Shown: piece after piece, positions 6,149 through 12,613 of the stretch
How positions within the stretch are numbered: position 1 is the first letter of the stretch
Layout of the letters: every line of letters starts with the position of its first letter
Virus record (IMG/VR): IMGVR_UViG_3300029319_000002
Coordinates: 154,512 to 196,048 of that record
Source: a virus
Length of the DNA stretch: 41,537 nucleotides
Reading direction: 5' to 3' (one strand)
The notes under the pieces: model-generated
Database searches by the model: none
What the model was told of the DNA's origin: nothing
The model's input: the letters and a program-made list of their open reading frames with translations, nothing else
Program-made: the position numbers and the translations under genes

Positions 6149-6571
6149 ATGGTCAGATTTCTACAAAAAATTCTAAATAAAGTTGTTCCCGAAAAAACTT
6201 TAGAGGATACTATTTTGGAATCAACTGGAACAAAATCCGAAAAAGTAGATGAAGGTATTGCTTTTAAACAGGATGCAATTAATTATTATACTGGAGTTCC
6301 GGCACCAGTATATTTAAAGGATGATGAGTGGTTTGGTCCTGCTCCAGAGTACACTGAGAAGCAAAAAGATTATATGAAAAAAGAAACCGAAATCAAACGT
6401 CAAGAGTTTGAGAAAAGTTTCTCTGTAGAATCTGAAGATATTCATCAAAGAATGTATGAGATTGCTACTAAATCTCAAAATTCAACTTTACATATTGACC
6501 CTCCCGGTGGATCTGAAAATTTTCATGAGACTGGTTGGCAGTCTGGAACTGGTTGGGGACAATATCAATGA
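6149..6571 (+). CDS. Hypothetical protein (140 aa), possibly virion-associated
   Basis: Not recognised by family. MVRFLQKILNKVVPEKTLED is a basic amphipathic N-terminus; the middle is charged (EKQKDYMKKETEIKRQEFEK) and likely a helix or coiled coil, and the C-terminus is Gly/Trp-rich (ETGWQSGTGWGQYQ). No signal peptide. It starts the co-oriented run 6149-8869 of overlapping genes, which includes membrane proteins and a proline-rich possible structural protein; a virion or host-takeover role is an inference from that setting only. It overlaps the next gene by ATGA. Confidence 0.75.
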   Translation: MVRFLQKILNKVVPEKTLEDTILESTGTKSEKVDEGIAFKQDAINYYTGVPAPVYLKDDEWFGPAPEYTEKQKDYMKKETEIKRQEFEKSFSVESEDIHQRMYEIATKSQNSTLHIDPPGGSENFHETGWQSGTGWGQYQ

Positions 6572-6801
6572 GTTTAGATGATTGGCGTTACAACGATCAA
6601 AAAATGAAAGTCCGTGAGCAAGCGTTAAAGATTCTTCTCACTAAGTTTGGTGGACAGATGGAAGGAGTAACTCCAAAGTATTCTAATCAATCAATGTATG
6701 AGTGTGCTCACGATTGGGTATCTCAAGGTAATCTTCACACTGCCGGAATTGTTAAATACTATATGGCATACTATGGAGATAATCATGCAAAAAGTAATTA
6801 A
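6568..6801 (+). CDS. Hypothetical protein (77 aa)
   Basis: The product starts MSLDDWRYNDQKMKVREQA and is helical and charged, with one likely hydrophobic helix (LHTAGIVKYYMAYYG) near the C-terminus that is too polar for a firm membrane call. The start at 6568 is set by the ATGA overlap with the upstream gene; the frame is open further 5' (to 6535) but those codons lie inside that gene. It overlaps the next gene by 17 nt. Function unknown. Confidence 0.75.
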   Translation: MSLDDWRYNDQKMKVREQALKILLTKFGGQMEGVTPKYSNQSMYECAHDWVSQGNLHTAGIVKYYMAYYGDNHAKSN

Positions 6802-7066
6802 TGTTTTAGCAGTTTTATCATTTTTAGGCACTGCAAGTATTGTGGGTGCTGGTGCATACGTTTATATCAATAAGGATTCTCTTATTGAACAAGCAAAAAA
6901 AGCAGCAACTAAGGCAGCAACAGAAGCAGTTGCGGGTGCTCTTCCTGGAATGTTAAATGGAATGATGCCCGAAATTCCTGAACTTCCTGGTGCAACTGGT
7001 GGTGTATTACCAACTCCCTCTTCATCTAATGGATCAGGTGGTGGATTAATGATACCCAAGTTCTAG
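6785..7066 (+). CDS. Small membrane protein (93 aa) with Ala-rich helix and Pro/Gly tail
   Basis: One clear membrane segment (VINVLAVLSFLGTASIVGAGAYVYI, ~4-28) opens the protein. It is followed by an Ala/Lys-rich amphipathic helix (IEQAKKAATKAATEAVAGALPG) and a Pro/Gly/Ser tail ending GGGLMIPKF. It may be a signal-anchored or tail-membrane-interacting protein; no enzymatic motif is visible. Start chosen at 6785, a 17-nt overlap with the upstream gene; the frame is open to 6698 but this would duplicate coding space. The stop is 2 nt before the next gene's start. Similar small membrane proteins occur in other cyanophages as far as I recall; no function is known to me. Confidence 0.75.
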   Translation: MQKVINVLAVLSFLGTASIVGAGAYVYINKDSLIEQAKKAATKAATEAVAGALPGMLNGMMPEIPELPGATGGVLPTPSSSNGSGGGLMIPKF

Positions 7067-7068
7067 TC

Positions 7069-7701
7069 ATGTTTAGTTCTAATAAACCAACAGAGGATGT
7101 GACTGAACAAGTCACCGAAAAAACATCTAGAAGGTCCCCTTTGAAAGCAATTGCTATTGTAGCAGGATCGGTGTTTGCCATAGCACATGTCGGATTATTA
7201 GGATATGTGCTGAAACCTAATTCAAGAATACAAGAACCTCCTGTAATTAATATTCCTAGAGGTGATTATTCATCCTATAAAATTAAAGCAAATAAGGATG
7301 GATATGAAATTGAGTATCGTGCCAATGACCCTAGAGTTATGGAGTCTAGTAAGTCTTTGACACTTGATAAGCAAAAGAAAGGATGGTTTGGTGGCACAGA
7401 TGAAAAGAGAACTGAGTTTCGTCGTGATCAATTTACCATGGACGGCACTCGCAATATTGGAGGTGAGCTTATGCAAGAGGGAAAGTTGAGTGCAAGAGAC
7501 GCAGAGTGTATCGTGGCGGACGCTGGAGCACGGTCTCAAGGTGCGATGGCAGGTAGTGCTCTTGCTACTGGTCTTGCTGCCCCTGCTGTATCTGCTGTCC
7601 CTTATGTTGGATGGTTAGTAGGTGGTTGGGCATTGCTCTTGGGTCAGAATATAGGTTCTGAAGTGGGATCTCAAGTCGGATCAGTATTTAATGATTGCTG
7701 A
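7069..7701 (+). CDS. Membrane protein (210 aa), function unknown
   Basis: The N-terminal cytoplasmic stretch (EDVTEQVTEKTSRRSP) precedes a transmembrane helix (AIAIVAGSVFAIAHVGLLGYVL, ~28-49). A polar domain follows (YSSYKIKANKDGYEIEYRANDPRV, then GWFGGTDEKRTEFRRDQF). The C-terminal ~60 residues are Gly/Ala-rich and hydrophobic (GAMAGSALATGLAAPAVSAV, then GWLVGGWALLLGQNIGSEVGS), resembling Gly-zipper membrane helices. The YEIEYRANDPR stretch is distinctive and I recall it from cyanophage genomes, but without a function. It could take part in membrane remodelling or superinfection control. Its stop overlaps the next start (TGATG). Confidence 0.78.
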   Translation: MFSSNKPTEDVTEQVTEKTSRRSPLKAIAIVAGSVFAIAHVGLLGYVLKPNSRIQEPPVINIPRGDYSSYKIKANKDGYEIEYRANDPRVMESSKSLTLDKQKKGWFGGTDEKRTEFRRDQFTMDGTRNIGGELMQEGKLSARDAECIVADAGARSQGAMAGSALATGLAAPAVSAVPYVGWLVGGWALLLGQNIGSEVGSQVGSVFNDC

Positions 7702-7922
7702 TGGAAAGAGATGCAATTAATTTAACATTTTCTCATCCATGGATGACTGTATCTGATGCAAAACTTCTCCTTGCACATGCATATAATAGATTTAAAAAGC
7801 ATGAGAAGTATGGTGGAGACATTGTAAATACTCTTATGAAAATAGAATATGGTATCTTTCAACGGTCCTCAGAGGAACATATGAGAGCAAGATTAGACTT
7901 AATTAAATCTCAATTAGTATGA
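7701..7922 (+). CDS. Hypothetical protein (73 aa)
   Basis: Small, basic and helical (DAKLLLAHAYNRFKKHEKYGG, later EEHMRARLDLIKSQ). The ATG at 7701 shares its A with the upstream TGA, so translation is probably coupled. An in-frame TTG six bases earlier is unlikely to be used. No recognised domain, signal peptide or membrane segment. Confidence 0.7.
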   Translation: MERDAINLTFSHPWMTVSDAKLLLAHAYNRFKKHEKYGGDIVNTLMKIEYGIFQRSSEEHMRARLDLIKSQLV

Positions 7923-7967
7923 AAATTCCGTGAAAGTTGTTAAATAGAGACAGAATTAATAATCATC

Positions 7968-8084
7968 ATGACTAGATCATACAGAACTATAAGAAAAGAA
8001 AGAACTGATGGAACTGATAAATTCTTTCTATATGTTGCATTTCACTCTGTTTGGACTGCAATAGCAGATTTATTTCGTGACTGA
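7968..8084 (+). CDS. Very small basic protein (38 aa)
   Basis: The product MTRSYRTIRKERTDGTDKFF... has a strongly basic first half and a short hydrophobic/aromatic second half (FFLYVAFHSVWTAIADLF) that could sit in a membrane. Support is contextual: it fills the gap between two genes, and its TGA overlaps the next ATG (TGATG at 8082-8086). An AAATA-containing sequence 21 nt upstream loosely resembles the late-promoter core. Too short for a family call. Confidence 0.5.
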   Translation: MTRSYRTIRKERTDGTDKFFLYVAFHSVWTAIADLFRD

Positions 8085-8869
8085 TGGGTATACCTAGAAT
8101 ATACATACAAAGAACTCCAATTGGAAGAATTGATGTTCCTGATGTAACCAATTGGCTAACAGCACCAATGCCATCATTCTTTAATAAATCTCCAGTTACC
8201 ACTCAAATAGGATTTCCAATTGTTGATATTCCTGGATGTGTGGAAACTAGAAATAATCAATCAAATAGGAGTCTTCCTGACGATGATCCAAAGGGGAATC
8301 TTGTTTTATGTGATGGTAATGTTCCGTCATATAATCCAATTAATTTTGAACCTGAACGGATTATTATTACGAAACCTGCTCCCGTTCCAAAAACAGAAAC
8401 ACCATCCTCAAAAACACCAGAAATAAAACCACCAAAGATTCCTAAAGATATTGTTCCTCCGACAAAGGTTGATTGTCCTAGTCCTAAACAACTTGCCGAA
8501 GAACCTGTTGGATTTATCTTTGATAGTGGAAGAAAAAAAATAACTGGTTACAGACTAGAGGGCAACCAGTGTATTCGTTTGGTAGAAGATGTTCCTATCC
8601 CAGAGCAAGTTATTAATGCTGTTCCTCCAATTGGAACTGTTATAACTACTGCTGGAATTGCTGCCGTTGCGACGACTTCTGCACTACTCGCAAAACCTTT
8701 TGCTGATCTTCTCTTGAGAGTAGTTAAACCCGTGACGAAGAAGATTATAAAGAAGATTGCTTCTATTCGGGGGAAAAAGGTAAAGGTCGAGTCTGTAGAG
8801 GAGCGCCGAGTTGCTCAACGTGACCGGAATCATGCAATTCTTGCTTTGAGACGGGCTTTGAGGAAGTAG
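8084..8869 (+). CDS. Proline-rich protein (261 aa), putative virion structural protein
   Basis: N-terminal ~75 residues (GIPRIYIQRTPIGRIDVPDV) look beta-rich. Residues ~85-130 are a Pro/Lys/Thr linker (KPAPVPKTETPSSKTPEIKP). A Cys-containing segment follows (VDCPSPKQLAEEP), then a hydrophobic helix (AGIAAVATTSALLAKPFADLLL, ~189-210) and a very basic C-terminal helix (KKIIKKIASIRGKKVKVESV to the end). I recall comparable proteins being assigned to virions of T4-like cyanophages, so a structural role is plausible but inferred. The final 107 bases overlap the 3' end of the convergent minus-strand gene. No terminator is visible between the two. Confidence 0.72.
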   Translation: MGIPRIYIQRTPIGRIDVPDVTNWLTAPMPSFFNKSPVTTQIGFPIVDIPGCVETRNNQSNRSLPDDDPKGNLVLCDGNVPSYNPINFEPERIIITKPAPVPKTETPSSKTPEIKPPKIPKDIVPPTKVDCPSPKQLAEEPVGFIFDSGRKKITGYRLEGNQCIRLVEDVPIPEQVINAVPPIGTVITTAGIAAVATTSALLAKPFADLLLRVVKPVTKKIIKKIASIRGKKVKVESVEERRVAQRDRNHAILALRRALRK

Positions 8870-9524
8870 GAATTGAATGTATGTGTGGTGCAATTTTGTC
8901 TTTGTTCATTACCACGACATCTGCACACACTTTATAATATGGGCTTTTGGGGTGAAAACTAATTCCATCCTTTTTTAATTGGCCACAATTTTTGAGTCTG
9001 GCTAGTTCAAAGTCTAATCTTTTATTGGCAGTTAGTTGCTGTTGTAATTTAATCTGTGTTACTGCTGCCTCTTTACACAAGTCTTGTAATTTTTTATCTC
9101 TTGGTTTAGACCAAGTAGCAGAGAATCCTATTGAAAGATTATAGTTATCTTTTTGTCCTGTTCTTATTGGACGATAGAATTGTACAGAACCAGGATTATC
9201 TAAAATACCATCTCCAATTGAATTACCTTCATCATCGAAAGCACCAAAATTATCACTCATATCGTAGACTGGATCATCATAATAATCTTCATATGGTTTT
9301 GTTGCTGCAACAGAACCAGTTATGTAAGGAGTAAAATTAACTGTTTCCCCCTGACACTGAATTCCTCCGCCATAAGTGTTAGTGATATATGGACCTTGTA
9401 AAACCTGAATTGCCTGGTTGGTCACTGAGCCTGAACTATTTGCCACTGGCGCTGCTGTTGCAGCAACTCCACCAACGGTTTCTGCATTTGCATATTGTGG
9501 TAGAAATAAACTAAAACCGATTAT
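8763..9524 (-). CDS. Exported protein with signal peptide (253 aa); apparent non-standard ATA start
   Basis: The mature protein begins after a signal peptide IIGFSLFLPQYANA|ETVGG. It is Gly/Asn/Tyr-rich (LQGPYITNTYGGGIQCQGET, later YEDYYDDPVYDMSDN) and has a helical Gln/Leu-rich C-terminal region plus Cys residues. Function unknown; surface or periplasmic location is inferred. No ATG, GTG, TTG or CTG is near the signal peptide. The nearest in-frame ATG (9686) would give a 307-aa form with a 54-residue extension wholly inside the upstream gene in another frame. At 9524-9521 the sequence CAATAATC would need one base (A to G) to be the usual ATGA stop/start overlap. I therefore place the start at the ATA. 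The C-terminus overlaps the convergent gene by 107 bp. Confidence 0.6.
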   Translation of the reverse strand: MIGFSLFLPQYANAETVGGVAATAAPVANSSGSVTNQAIQVLQGPYITNTYGGGIQCQGETVNFTPYITGSVAATKPYEDYYDDPVYDMSDNFGAFDDEGNSIGDGILDNPGSVQFYRPIRTGQKDNYNLSIGFSATWSKPRDKKLQDLCKEAAVTQIKLQQQLTANKRLDFELARLKNCGQLKKDGISFHPKSPYYKVCADVVVMNKDKIAPHIHSIPTSSKPVSKQELHDSGHVEQLGAPLQTRPLPFSPE

Positions 9525-9967
9525 TGCGTAAAGACACTTGTAGTATCGGTCACGCTTTCTACGGTTGTTTCTCTCTGAATAATTGTATGGTTTTGCAAAC
9601 CAGGACCAGAATAAGTTTCTGTGAACTGGAATGCTGCTCCTGGTGTTGTTTGTTTGTAACTTGGAATTTCTGATGCTCCCGTCCATGTCGAATTCACTCC
9701 ATTTATACTTACATTTGTAGAACTTCTTTGAGGACTTATAGATCCATTAATTGGTTCTACTCCGGTTCCTGTAGCCGTATACTGATAACCGGTGTTATAG
9801 TCCATTGAGTTAATAGTTTCTGTCACTTTGGTTGTTGTCTCTGTGTGGCTCGTCATTGAGCCCTGCTGAAAATTTGGAACTACGGGGACTGCTCCTACAG
9901 GTTGAAGAAGTCCATGAATAATACCGAGAAAGAAACCAAGACAGATGGATTCTTTTGATCTGTCCAT
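9521..9967 (-). CDS. Exported protein (148 aa), Thr/Ser-rich
   Basis: MDRSKESICLGFFLGIIHGLL followed by QPVGAVPVVP is a signal-peptide-like N-terminus. The mature part is rich in Thr/Ser/Gly with repeated beta-type stretches (SHTETTTKVTETINSM, TGVEPINGSISPQRSS, TIIQRETTVESVTDTT), suggesting an extracellular beta-structured or fibrous protein. Its start overlaps the stop of the gene upstream (TGATG at 9965-9969, read on the minus strand), and its TAA overlaps the inferred ATA start of the gene downstream. The three genes form one minus-strand operon for exported proteins. Unrecognised family. Confidence 0.72.
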   Translation of the reverse strand: MDRSKESICLGFFLGIIHGLLQPVGAVPVVPNFQQGSMTSHTETTTKVTETINSMDYNTGYQYTATGTGVEPINGSISPQRSSTNVSINGVNSTWTGASEIPSYKQTTPGAAFQFTETYSGPGLQNHTIIQRETTVESVTDTTSVFTQ

Positions 9968-10467
9968 CAGTCTAAGACAGTAATTTCACTTACGAATTGT
10001 CCGATTGCACTCGTTCCTGCACCGCCAGCAGTAATTTCAATTGCACCACTAGTTCCAATAGTACCTGCTAAATCTCCGGCAGATCCAGCTGCATATGATG
10101 TCACTGTTGAGTAATTAGGAACTTCCCCTACAGTTGGAGCACTAGTTTCAATTGCATCACCTTCAATAAATGAAGTACTGAATGAAAATGCATCTCCAGA
10201 AGTTGCACTTAACTGATTTGCTGTAATAGTACCAGGATCGTAAACTCCACTGGTGATTGATCCACCTGAGAGCATACCAGAAGTAGTTCCGTCAGACGTT
10301 CCAACATTTGATCCAGTAATTGAATAAGTATTTCCTATTCTTGTTGCAGTTGTTCTTGCTGCATCAACATTAAGTTGAACACTAGATGACATTGCACTGA
10401 CAAGTCCACCTGCTTGTGCAGCAGATGACATTAATAACATTCCGATTAGGGCTGTTAATTTTTTCAT
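9967..10467 (-). CDS. Exported protein (166 aa), Gly/Ser/Thr-rich
   Basis: Classical Sec signal peptide MKKLTALIGMLLMSSAAQA|GG. The mature domain is low in charge and rich in Gly/Ser/Thr/Ala (GTSDGTTSGMLSGGSITSG, TIGTSGAIEITAGGAGTSAI), like surface beta-structures or curli/adhesin-like proteins; no Cys. It is the first gene of a three-gene minus-strand operon of exported proteins. A TCTAAATA octamer lies 24 nt upstream on the same strand, a likely late promoter. The divergent + strand gene codes for an outer-membrane barrel, so this whole area seems devoted to the host envelope. Function unknown. Confidence 0.78.
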   Translation of the reverse strand: MKKLTALIGMLLMSSAAQAGGLVSAMSSSVQLNVDAARTTATRIGNTYSITGSNVGTSDGTTSGMLSGGSITSGVYDPGTITANQLSATSGDAFSFSTSFIEGDAIETSAPTVGEVPNYSTVTSYAAGSAGDLAGTIGTSGAIEITAGGAGTSAIGQFVSEITVLD

Positions 10468-10491
10468 TTTTCATGAAAGTGTATCTTTTTC

Positions 10492-10499
10492 TATTTAGA
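10492..10499 (-). promoter_or_regulatory. Candidate late promoter TCTAAATA (minus strand)
   Basis: Read on the minus strand the octamer is TCTAAATA, 24 nt before the start at 10467. Together with TATAAATA on the + strand at 10539 it gives this intergenic region two diverging late-type promoters. Confidence 0.45.
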
Positions 10500-10512
10500 T
10501 ATTTGAAGTTCC

Positions 10513-10541
10513 TTGACAGATATGATTGATTAGTGTATTAT
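10513..10541 (+). promoter_or_regulatory. Sigma70-type promoter TTGACA-N17-TATTAT
   Basis: Perfect -35 (10513-10518), 17-bp spacer, TATTAT (10536-10541). Its -10 overlaps a perfect T4-type late promoter, so the porin-like gene may be transcribed both early and late. Confidence 0.85.
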
Positions 10542-10546
10542 AAATA
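10539..10546 (+). promoter_or_regulatory. T4-type late promoter TATAAATA
   Basis: Exact match to the T4 late promoter octamer, sharing three bases with the -10 of the sigma70-type promoter. It precedes the first porin-like gene by about 100 nt. Confidence 0.7.
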
Positions 10547-10550
10547 CTGG

Positions 10551-10623
10551 ACCGAAGAAATTTATTTCGGTTTGTAACAGATCCATGTCGAGGATCTTTT
10601 CATCTGTGGGTATCCATTCCACA
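10551..10623 (+). promoter_or_regulatory. Structured 5' leader of the first porin-like gene
   Basis: Three successive hairpins lie between the promoters and the ribosome-binding site: ACCGAA/TTCGGT (10551-10556 with 10566-10571), AGATCC/GGATCT (10579-10584 with 10592-10597) and TGTGG/CCACA (10605-10609 with 10619-10623). A leader this structured may affect mRNA stability or translation. No known riboswitch class was recognised. Confidence 0.5.
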
Positions 10624-10645
10624 AGTAAAATTACGAGGTATAAAA

Positions 10646-11017
10646 ATGATTAAATCTGTATTCGCAGCAACTGCTGCTCTCTCCATGTCTGCTGGTGCTG
10701 CTTTTGCAGGCCCATATGTAAATGTAGAAGCAAATGCTGGTTGGACTGGAGCTGACTACTCTGGTGCTACCACCGACTTCCATGTAGGATACGAAGGTCC
10801 TATCGGAGAGGTTGGTTCTTACTATGTTCAAGCAGGTGGTTCATACGTTTCTCCTGACGGTGGAGACGCTGATGTCGTTCCTTCCGGTAAAGCAGGTCTT
10901 GGTTTCGCTATGACCGACTCCCTAGGTGCCTATGGTGAAGTCTCTTTCATCGGTTCTGGTGATAGTGACATCGACCGTGGATACGGAGCAAAACTAGGAG
11001 TCAAGTATTCTTTCTGA
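10646..11017 (+). CDS. Small outer-membrane beta-barrel (porin-like) protein (123 aa)
   Basis: Signal peptide MIKSVFAATAALSMSAGAAFA|GPYV, then alternating polar/hydrophobic strands (YYVQAGGSYVSPDGGDADV, LGAYGEVSFIGSG) ending GAKLGVKYSF. The C-terminal aromatic residue (Phe) is the usual outer-membrane-barrel insertion signal. At ~100 mature residues it would make at most about 8 short strands, similar to OmpX/opacity-type barrels. It likely inserts into the host outer membrane. GAGG sits 7 nt before the start. It shares the GPYV start and the VSPDGG/VATPDGG motif with the gene at 11220, so the two are paralogues. The pstS neighbour suggests a nutrient-uptake role. Base composition is GC-richer than most neighbours. 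Confidence 0.75.
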   Translation: MIKSVFAATAALSMSAGAAFAGPYVNVEANAGWTGADYSGATTDFHVGYEGPIGEVGSYYVQAGGSYVSPDGGDADVVPSGKAGLGFAMTDSLGAYGEVSFIGSGDSDIDRGYGAKLGVKYSF

Positions 11018-11039
11018 TTTCTAGTCAGTGATTCCTCAC

Positions 11040-11066
11040 ACCTCCTCTTTATGAGGAGGTTTTTTT
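11040..11066 (+). terminator. Intrinsic terminator
   Basis: ACCTCCTC / GAGGAGGT stem (8 bp), loop TTTAT, then T6, 22 nt after the first porin-like gene. Confidence 0.92.
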
Positions 11067-11070
11067 ATGT

Positions 11071-11141
11071 TTAAATTTAAATTAACCTTGATTAAATACT
11101 GAGGTTTGTCCAAAGTTAAATCAAGTTAACTTGATCTTAAC
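11071..11141 (+). promoter_or_regulatory. Possible Pho-box-like array and palindrome upstream of porin/pstS
   Basis: TTAA cores recur at 11071, 11077, 11082, 11092, 11116, 11126 and 11137; the spacings of ~10-11 bp for several keep them on one helix face. Some match the cyanobacterial PhoB-type half-site closely (ATTAACCT at 11081-11088, CTTAAC at 11136-11141). A perfect 16-bp palindrome, ATCAAGTTAACTTGAT, lies at 11120-11135 just above the -35. Phosphate-regulated binding of host PhoB before cyanophage pstS is known; that this array is such a site is my inference. Confidence 0.5.
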
Positions 11142-11168
11142 GACAAAATCTGAAGACACTGTTATAAT
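11140..11168 (+). promoter_or_regulatory. Promoter with weak -35 (ACGACA-N17-TATAAT)
   Basis: The -10 is perfect (11163-11168) and the spacer is 17 bp, but the -35 matches only GACA. A weak -35 next to activator-like repeats is the pattern expected of an activator-dependent promoter. Confidence 0.7.
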
Positions 11169-11219
11169 ATTCAGGTCTTCGACAGACAAACCCCGTAAAC
11201 ATTACTAAGGTATTCACAA

Positions 11220-11579
11220 ATGAAAGCAATCGCACTTGCCGCACTGGCAGCATCTGCACTGGCGACACCTGCCCTTGCCGGTCCCTATGTAGAATCTAAG
11301 CATGAGTTCAAAGGAACTGATGAAGATTTTTCTAAGCAAGTTCATCAAGGTCGTGTAGGATATGAATGGAAACTAGGTAAGGCAACTCCTTACGTTGAAG
11401 GTGGTTTTGGTGTAGCTACTCCTGATGGTGGAGAAAACGAAACCTTCACTGCTCTAGAGATTGGCAGTAAGTATAAGATCACTGACAGTTTCTCTGCTTA
11501 TGCAAAGTATGAAAATCTCTTCCAAGAAGATGATACCCGTGACTGGAAAGTCGAACTCGGCACCAAGTACAAGTTCTGA
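11220..11579 (+). CDS. Small outer-membrane beta-barrel (porin-like) protein (119 aa), linked to pstS
   Basis: Signal peptide MKAIALAALAASALATPALA|GPYVE, then barrel-type strands (QGRVGYEWKLGKATPYVEGG, FTALEIGSKYKI, FSAYAKYENLFQ) ending VELGTKYKF with a C-terminal Phe. It is a paralogue of the gene at 10646. The stop lies 10 nt before pstS, so both should share one mRNA from the promoter at 11140. A small gene of unknown function beside pstS is also phosphate-induced in other cyanophages as I recall; this may be its counterpart. I infer a phosphate-permeable pore in the host outer membrane feeding PstS; no channel data exist in the sequence. Confidence 0.72.
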   Translation: MKAIALAALAASALATPALAGPYVESKHEFKGTDEDFSKQVHQGRVGYEWKLGKATPYVEGGFGVATPDGGENETFTALEIGSKYKITDSFSAYAKYENLFQEDDTRDWKVELGTKYKF

Positions 11580-11589
11580 TAGGATATAA

Positions 11590-12558
11590 ATGAAACTCAA
11601 AGCACTCGCAGCAGTCGTTGCTGCTACTCCTCTAATGGTGGCGTGTGGTTCCACCGAGCAAGCAAAAGAACCATTTAAATTGAATGGTGCAGGTGCTACT
11701 TTTCCTGCTCCTCTTTACAACTCCTGGTTTGGATCTTTTGCTAAGGAAACTGGCAACCAAGTCAACTATCAAGCAGTTGGTAGTGGTGCTGGTGTCCGTC
11801 AATTTACTGCTCAGACTGTTGACTTTGGTGCCAGTGATGGTGCTGTAAGTGATAAGAAGCAGAAACTGCCCATGGTTCATGTTCCCATGACTGGTGGTGC
11901 TATTGTCCCTGCTTACAACTATCCTGGTTGTGATGCTAAGATGACCCAGACACAACTTGCTGATGTTTTCCTCGGCAAGATCACTAACTGGTCTGCTTTC
12001 GGTTGTGCCGATAAGAATATCACTGTTGTCCATCGTTCTGATGGTTCTGGTACTACCAAAGGTTTCACCAACTCTCTGTCTGCATTCTCTCCTGAGTGGA
12101 AGAAGAATGTAGGAACTGGTAAGGCAGTTAAGTGGCCAGTTGGTGTTGGTGGTAAAGGTAACTCTGGTGTTGCTGGAACTATTCAAAACCAACCTGGTTC
12201 TATCGGTTATCTAAATTATGGTTATGTGAATGGTGGAAAGTTCCAACAGGTTGCCCTTCAAAACAAAGCAGGAAACTTCGTCAAAGCAAATGCTGAGACC
12301 TCTGCTGCAGGACTTAGCAAAATTGTACTTGATGATCAGCTTCGTGGGGCTGACCCTAACCCTGCTGGTGATAATGCTTACCCGATTGTTTCATTGACTT
12401 GGATCCTTGCTTACCCAGAGTCTGCTCCTGGTGTCAAGGAAACTCTTCGTTATATGTTGAGTGAAGAGCAACAGGCAAAGTCTGATGCTTTGGGATATGT
12501 ACCTCTTCCAGAGGATCTCCGACAAAAGGCTCTTGCTGCTGTTGATAGTATCAACTGA
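11590..12558 (+). CDS. pstS: Phosphate ABC transporter periplasmic phosphate-binding protein
   Basis: 322 aa. The N-terminus MKLKALAAVVAATPLMVAC|GS looks like a lipoprotein signal with a slightly off-consensus lipobox (M at -3, C19). The PstS pattern is clear: LNGAGATFPAPLYNSW, QAVGSGAGVRQF, VDFGASDGA, HVPMTGGAIVPAYN, LGKITNW, and the phosphate-binding HRSDGSGTTKGF. It binds inorganic phosphate in the periplasm for the host PstCAB transporter and is a familiar auxiliary metabolic gene of cyanophages, induced when the host is phosphate-starved. It is the second gene after the porin-like protein, downstream of Pho-box-like repeats, and is closed by a strong terminator. Confidence 0.95.
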   Translation: MKLKALAAVVAATPLMVACGSTEQAKEPFKLNGAGATFPAPLYNSWFGSFAKETGNQVNYQAVGSGAGVRQFTAQTVDFGASDGAVSDKKQKLPMVHVPMTGGAIVPAYNYPGCDAKMTQTQLADVFLGKITNWSAFGCADKNITVVHRSDGSGTTKGFTNSLSAFSPEWKKNVGTGKAVKWPVGVGGKGNSGVAGTIQNQPGSIGYLNYGYVNGGKFQQVALQNKAGNFVKANAETSAAGLSKIVLDDQLRGADPNPAGDNAYPIVSLTWILAYPESAPGVKETLRYMLSEEQQAKSDALGYVPLPEDLRQKALAAVDSIN

Positions 12559-12584
12559 ATTTGATAAAATTAAATAATACATAT

Positions 12585-12613
12585 AAGGGGACTTGACAAA
12601 AGTCCCCTTTTTT
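12585..12613 (+). terminator. Intrinsic terminator after pstS, with embedded -35
   Basis: A perfect 10-bp stem AAGGGGACTT / AAGTCCCCTT, loop GACAA, then T6. The sequence TTGACA at the stem-loop junction is also the -35 of the next promoter. Confidence 0.92.

Noticed and set aside
9525-9686. Start of the minus-strand 253-aa gene at the upstream ATG (9686)
   Set aside because: It would add 54 residues encoded wholly inside the preceding gene, placing a signal peptide in mid-protein. A GGAG lies 10 nt upstream, so it is not fully excluded.
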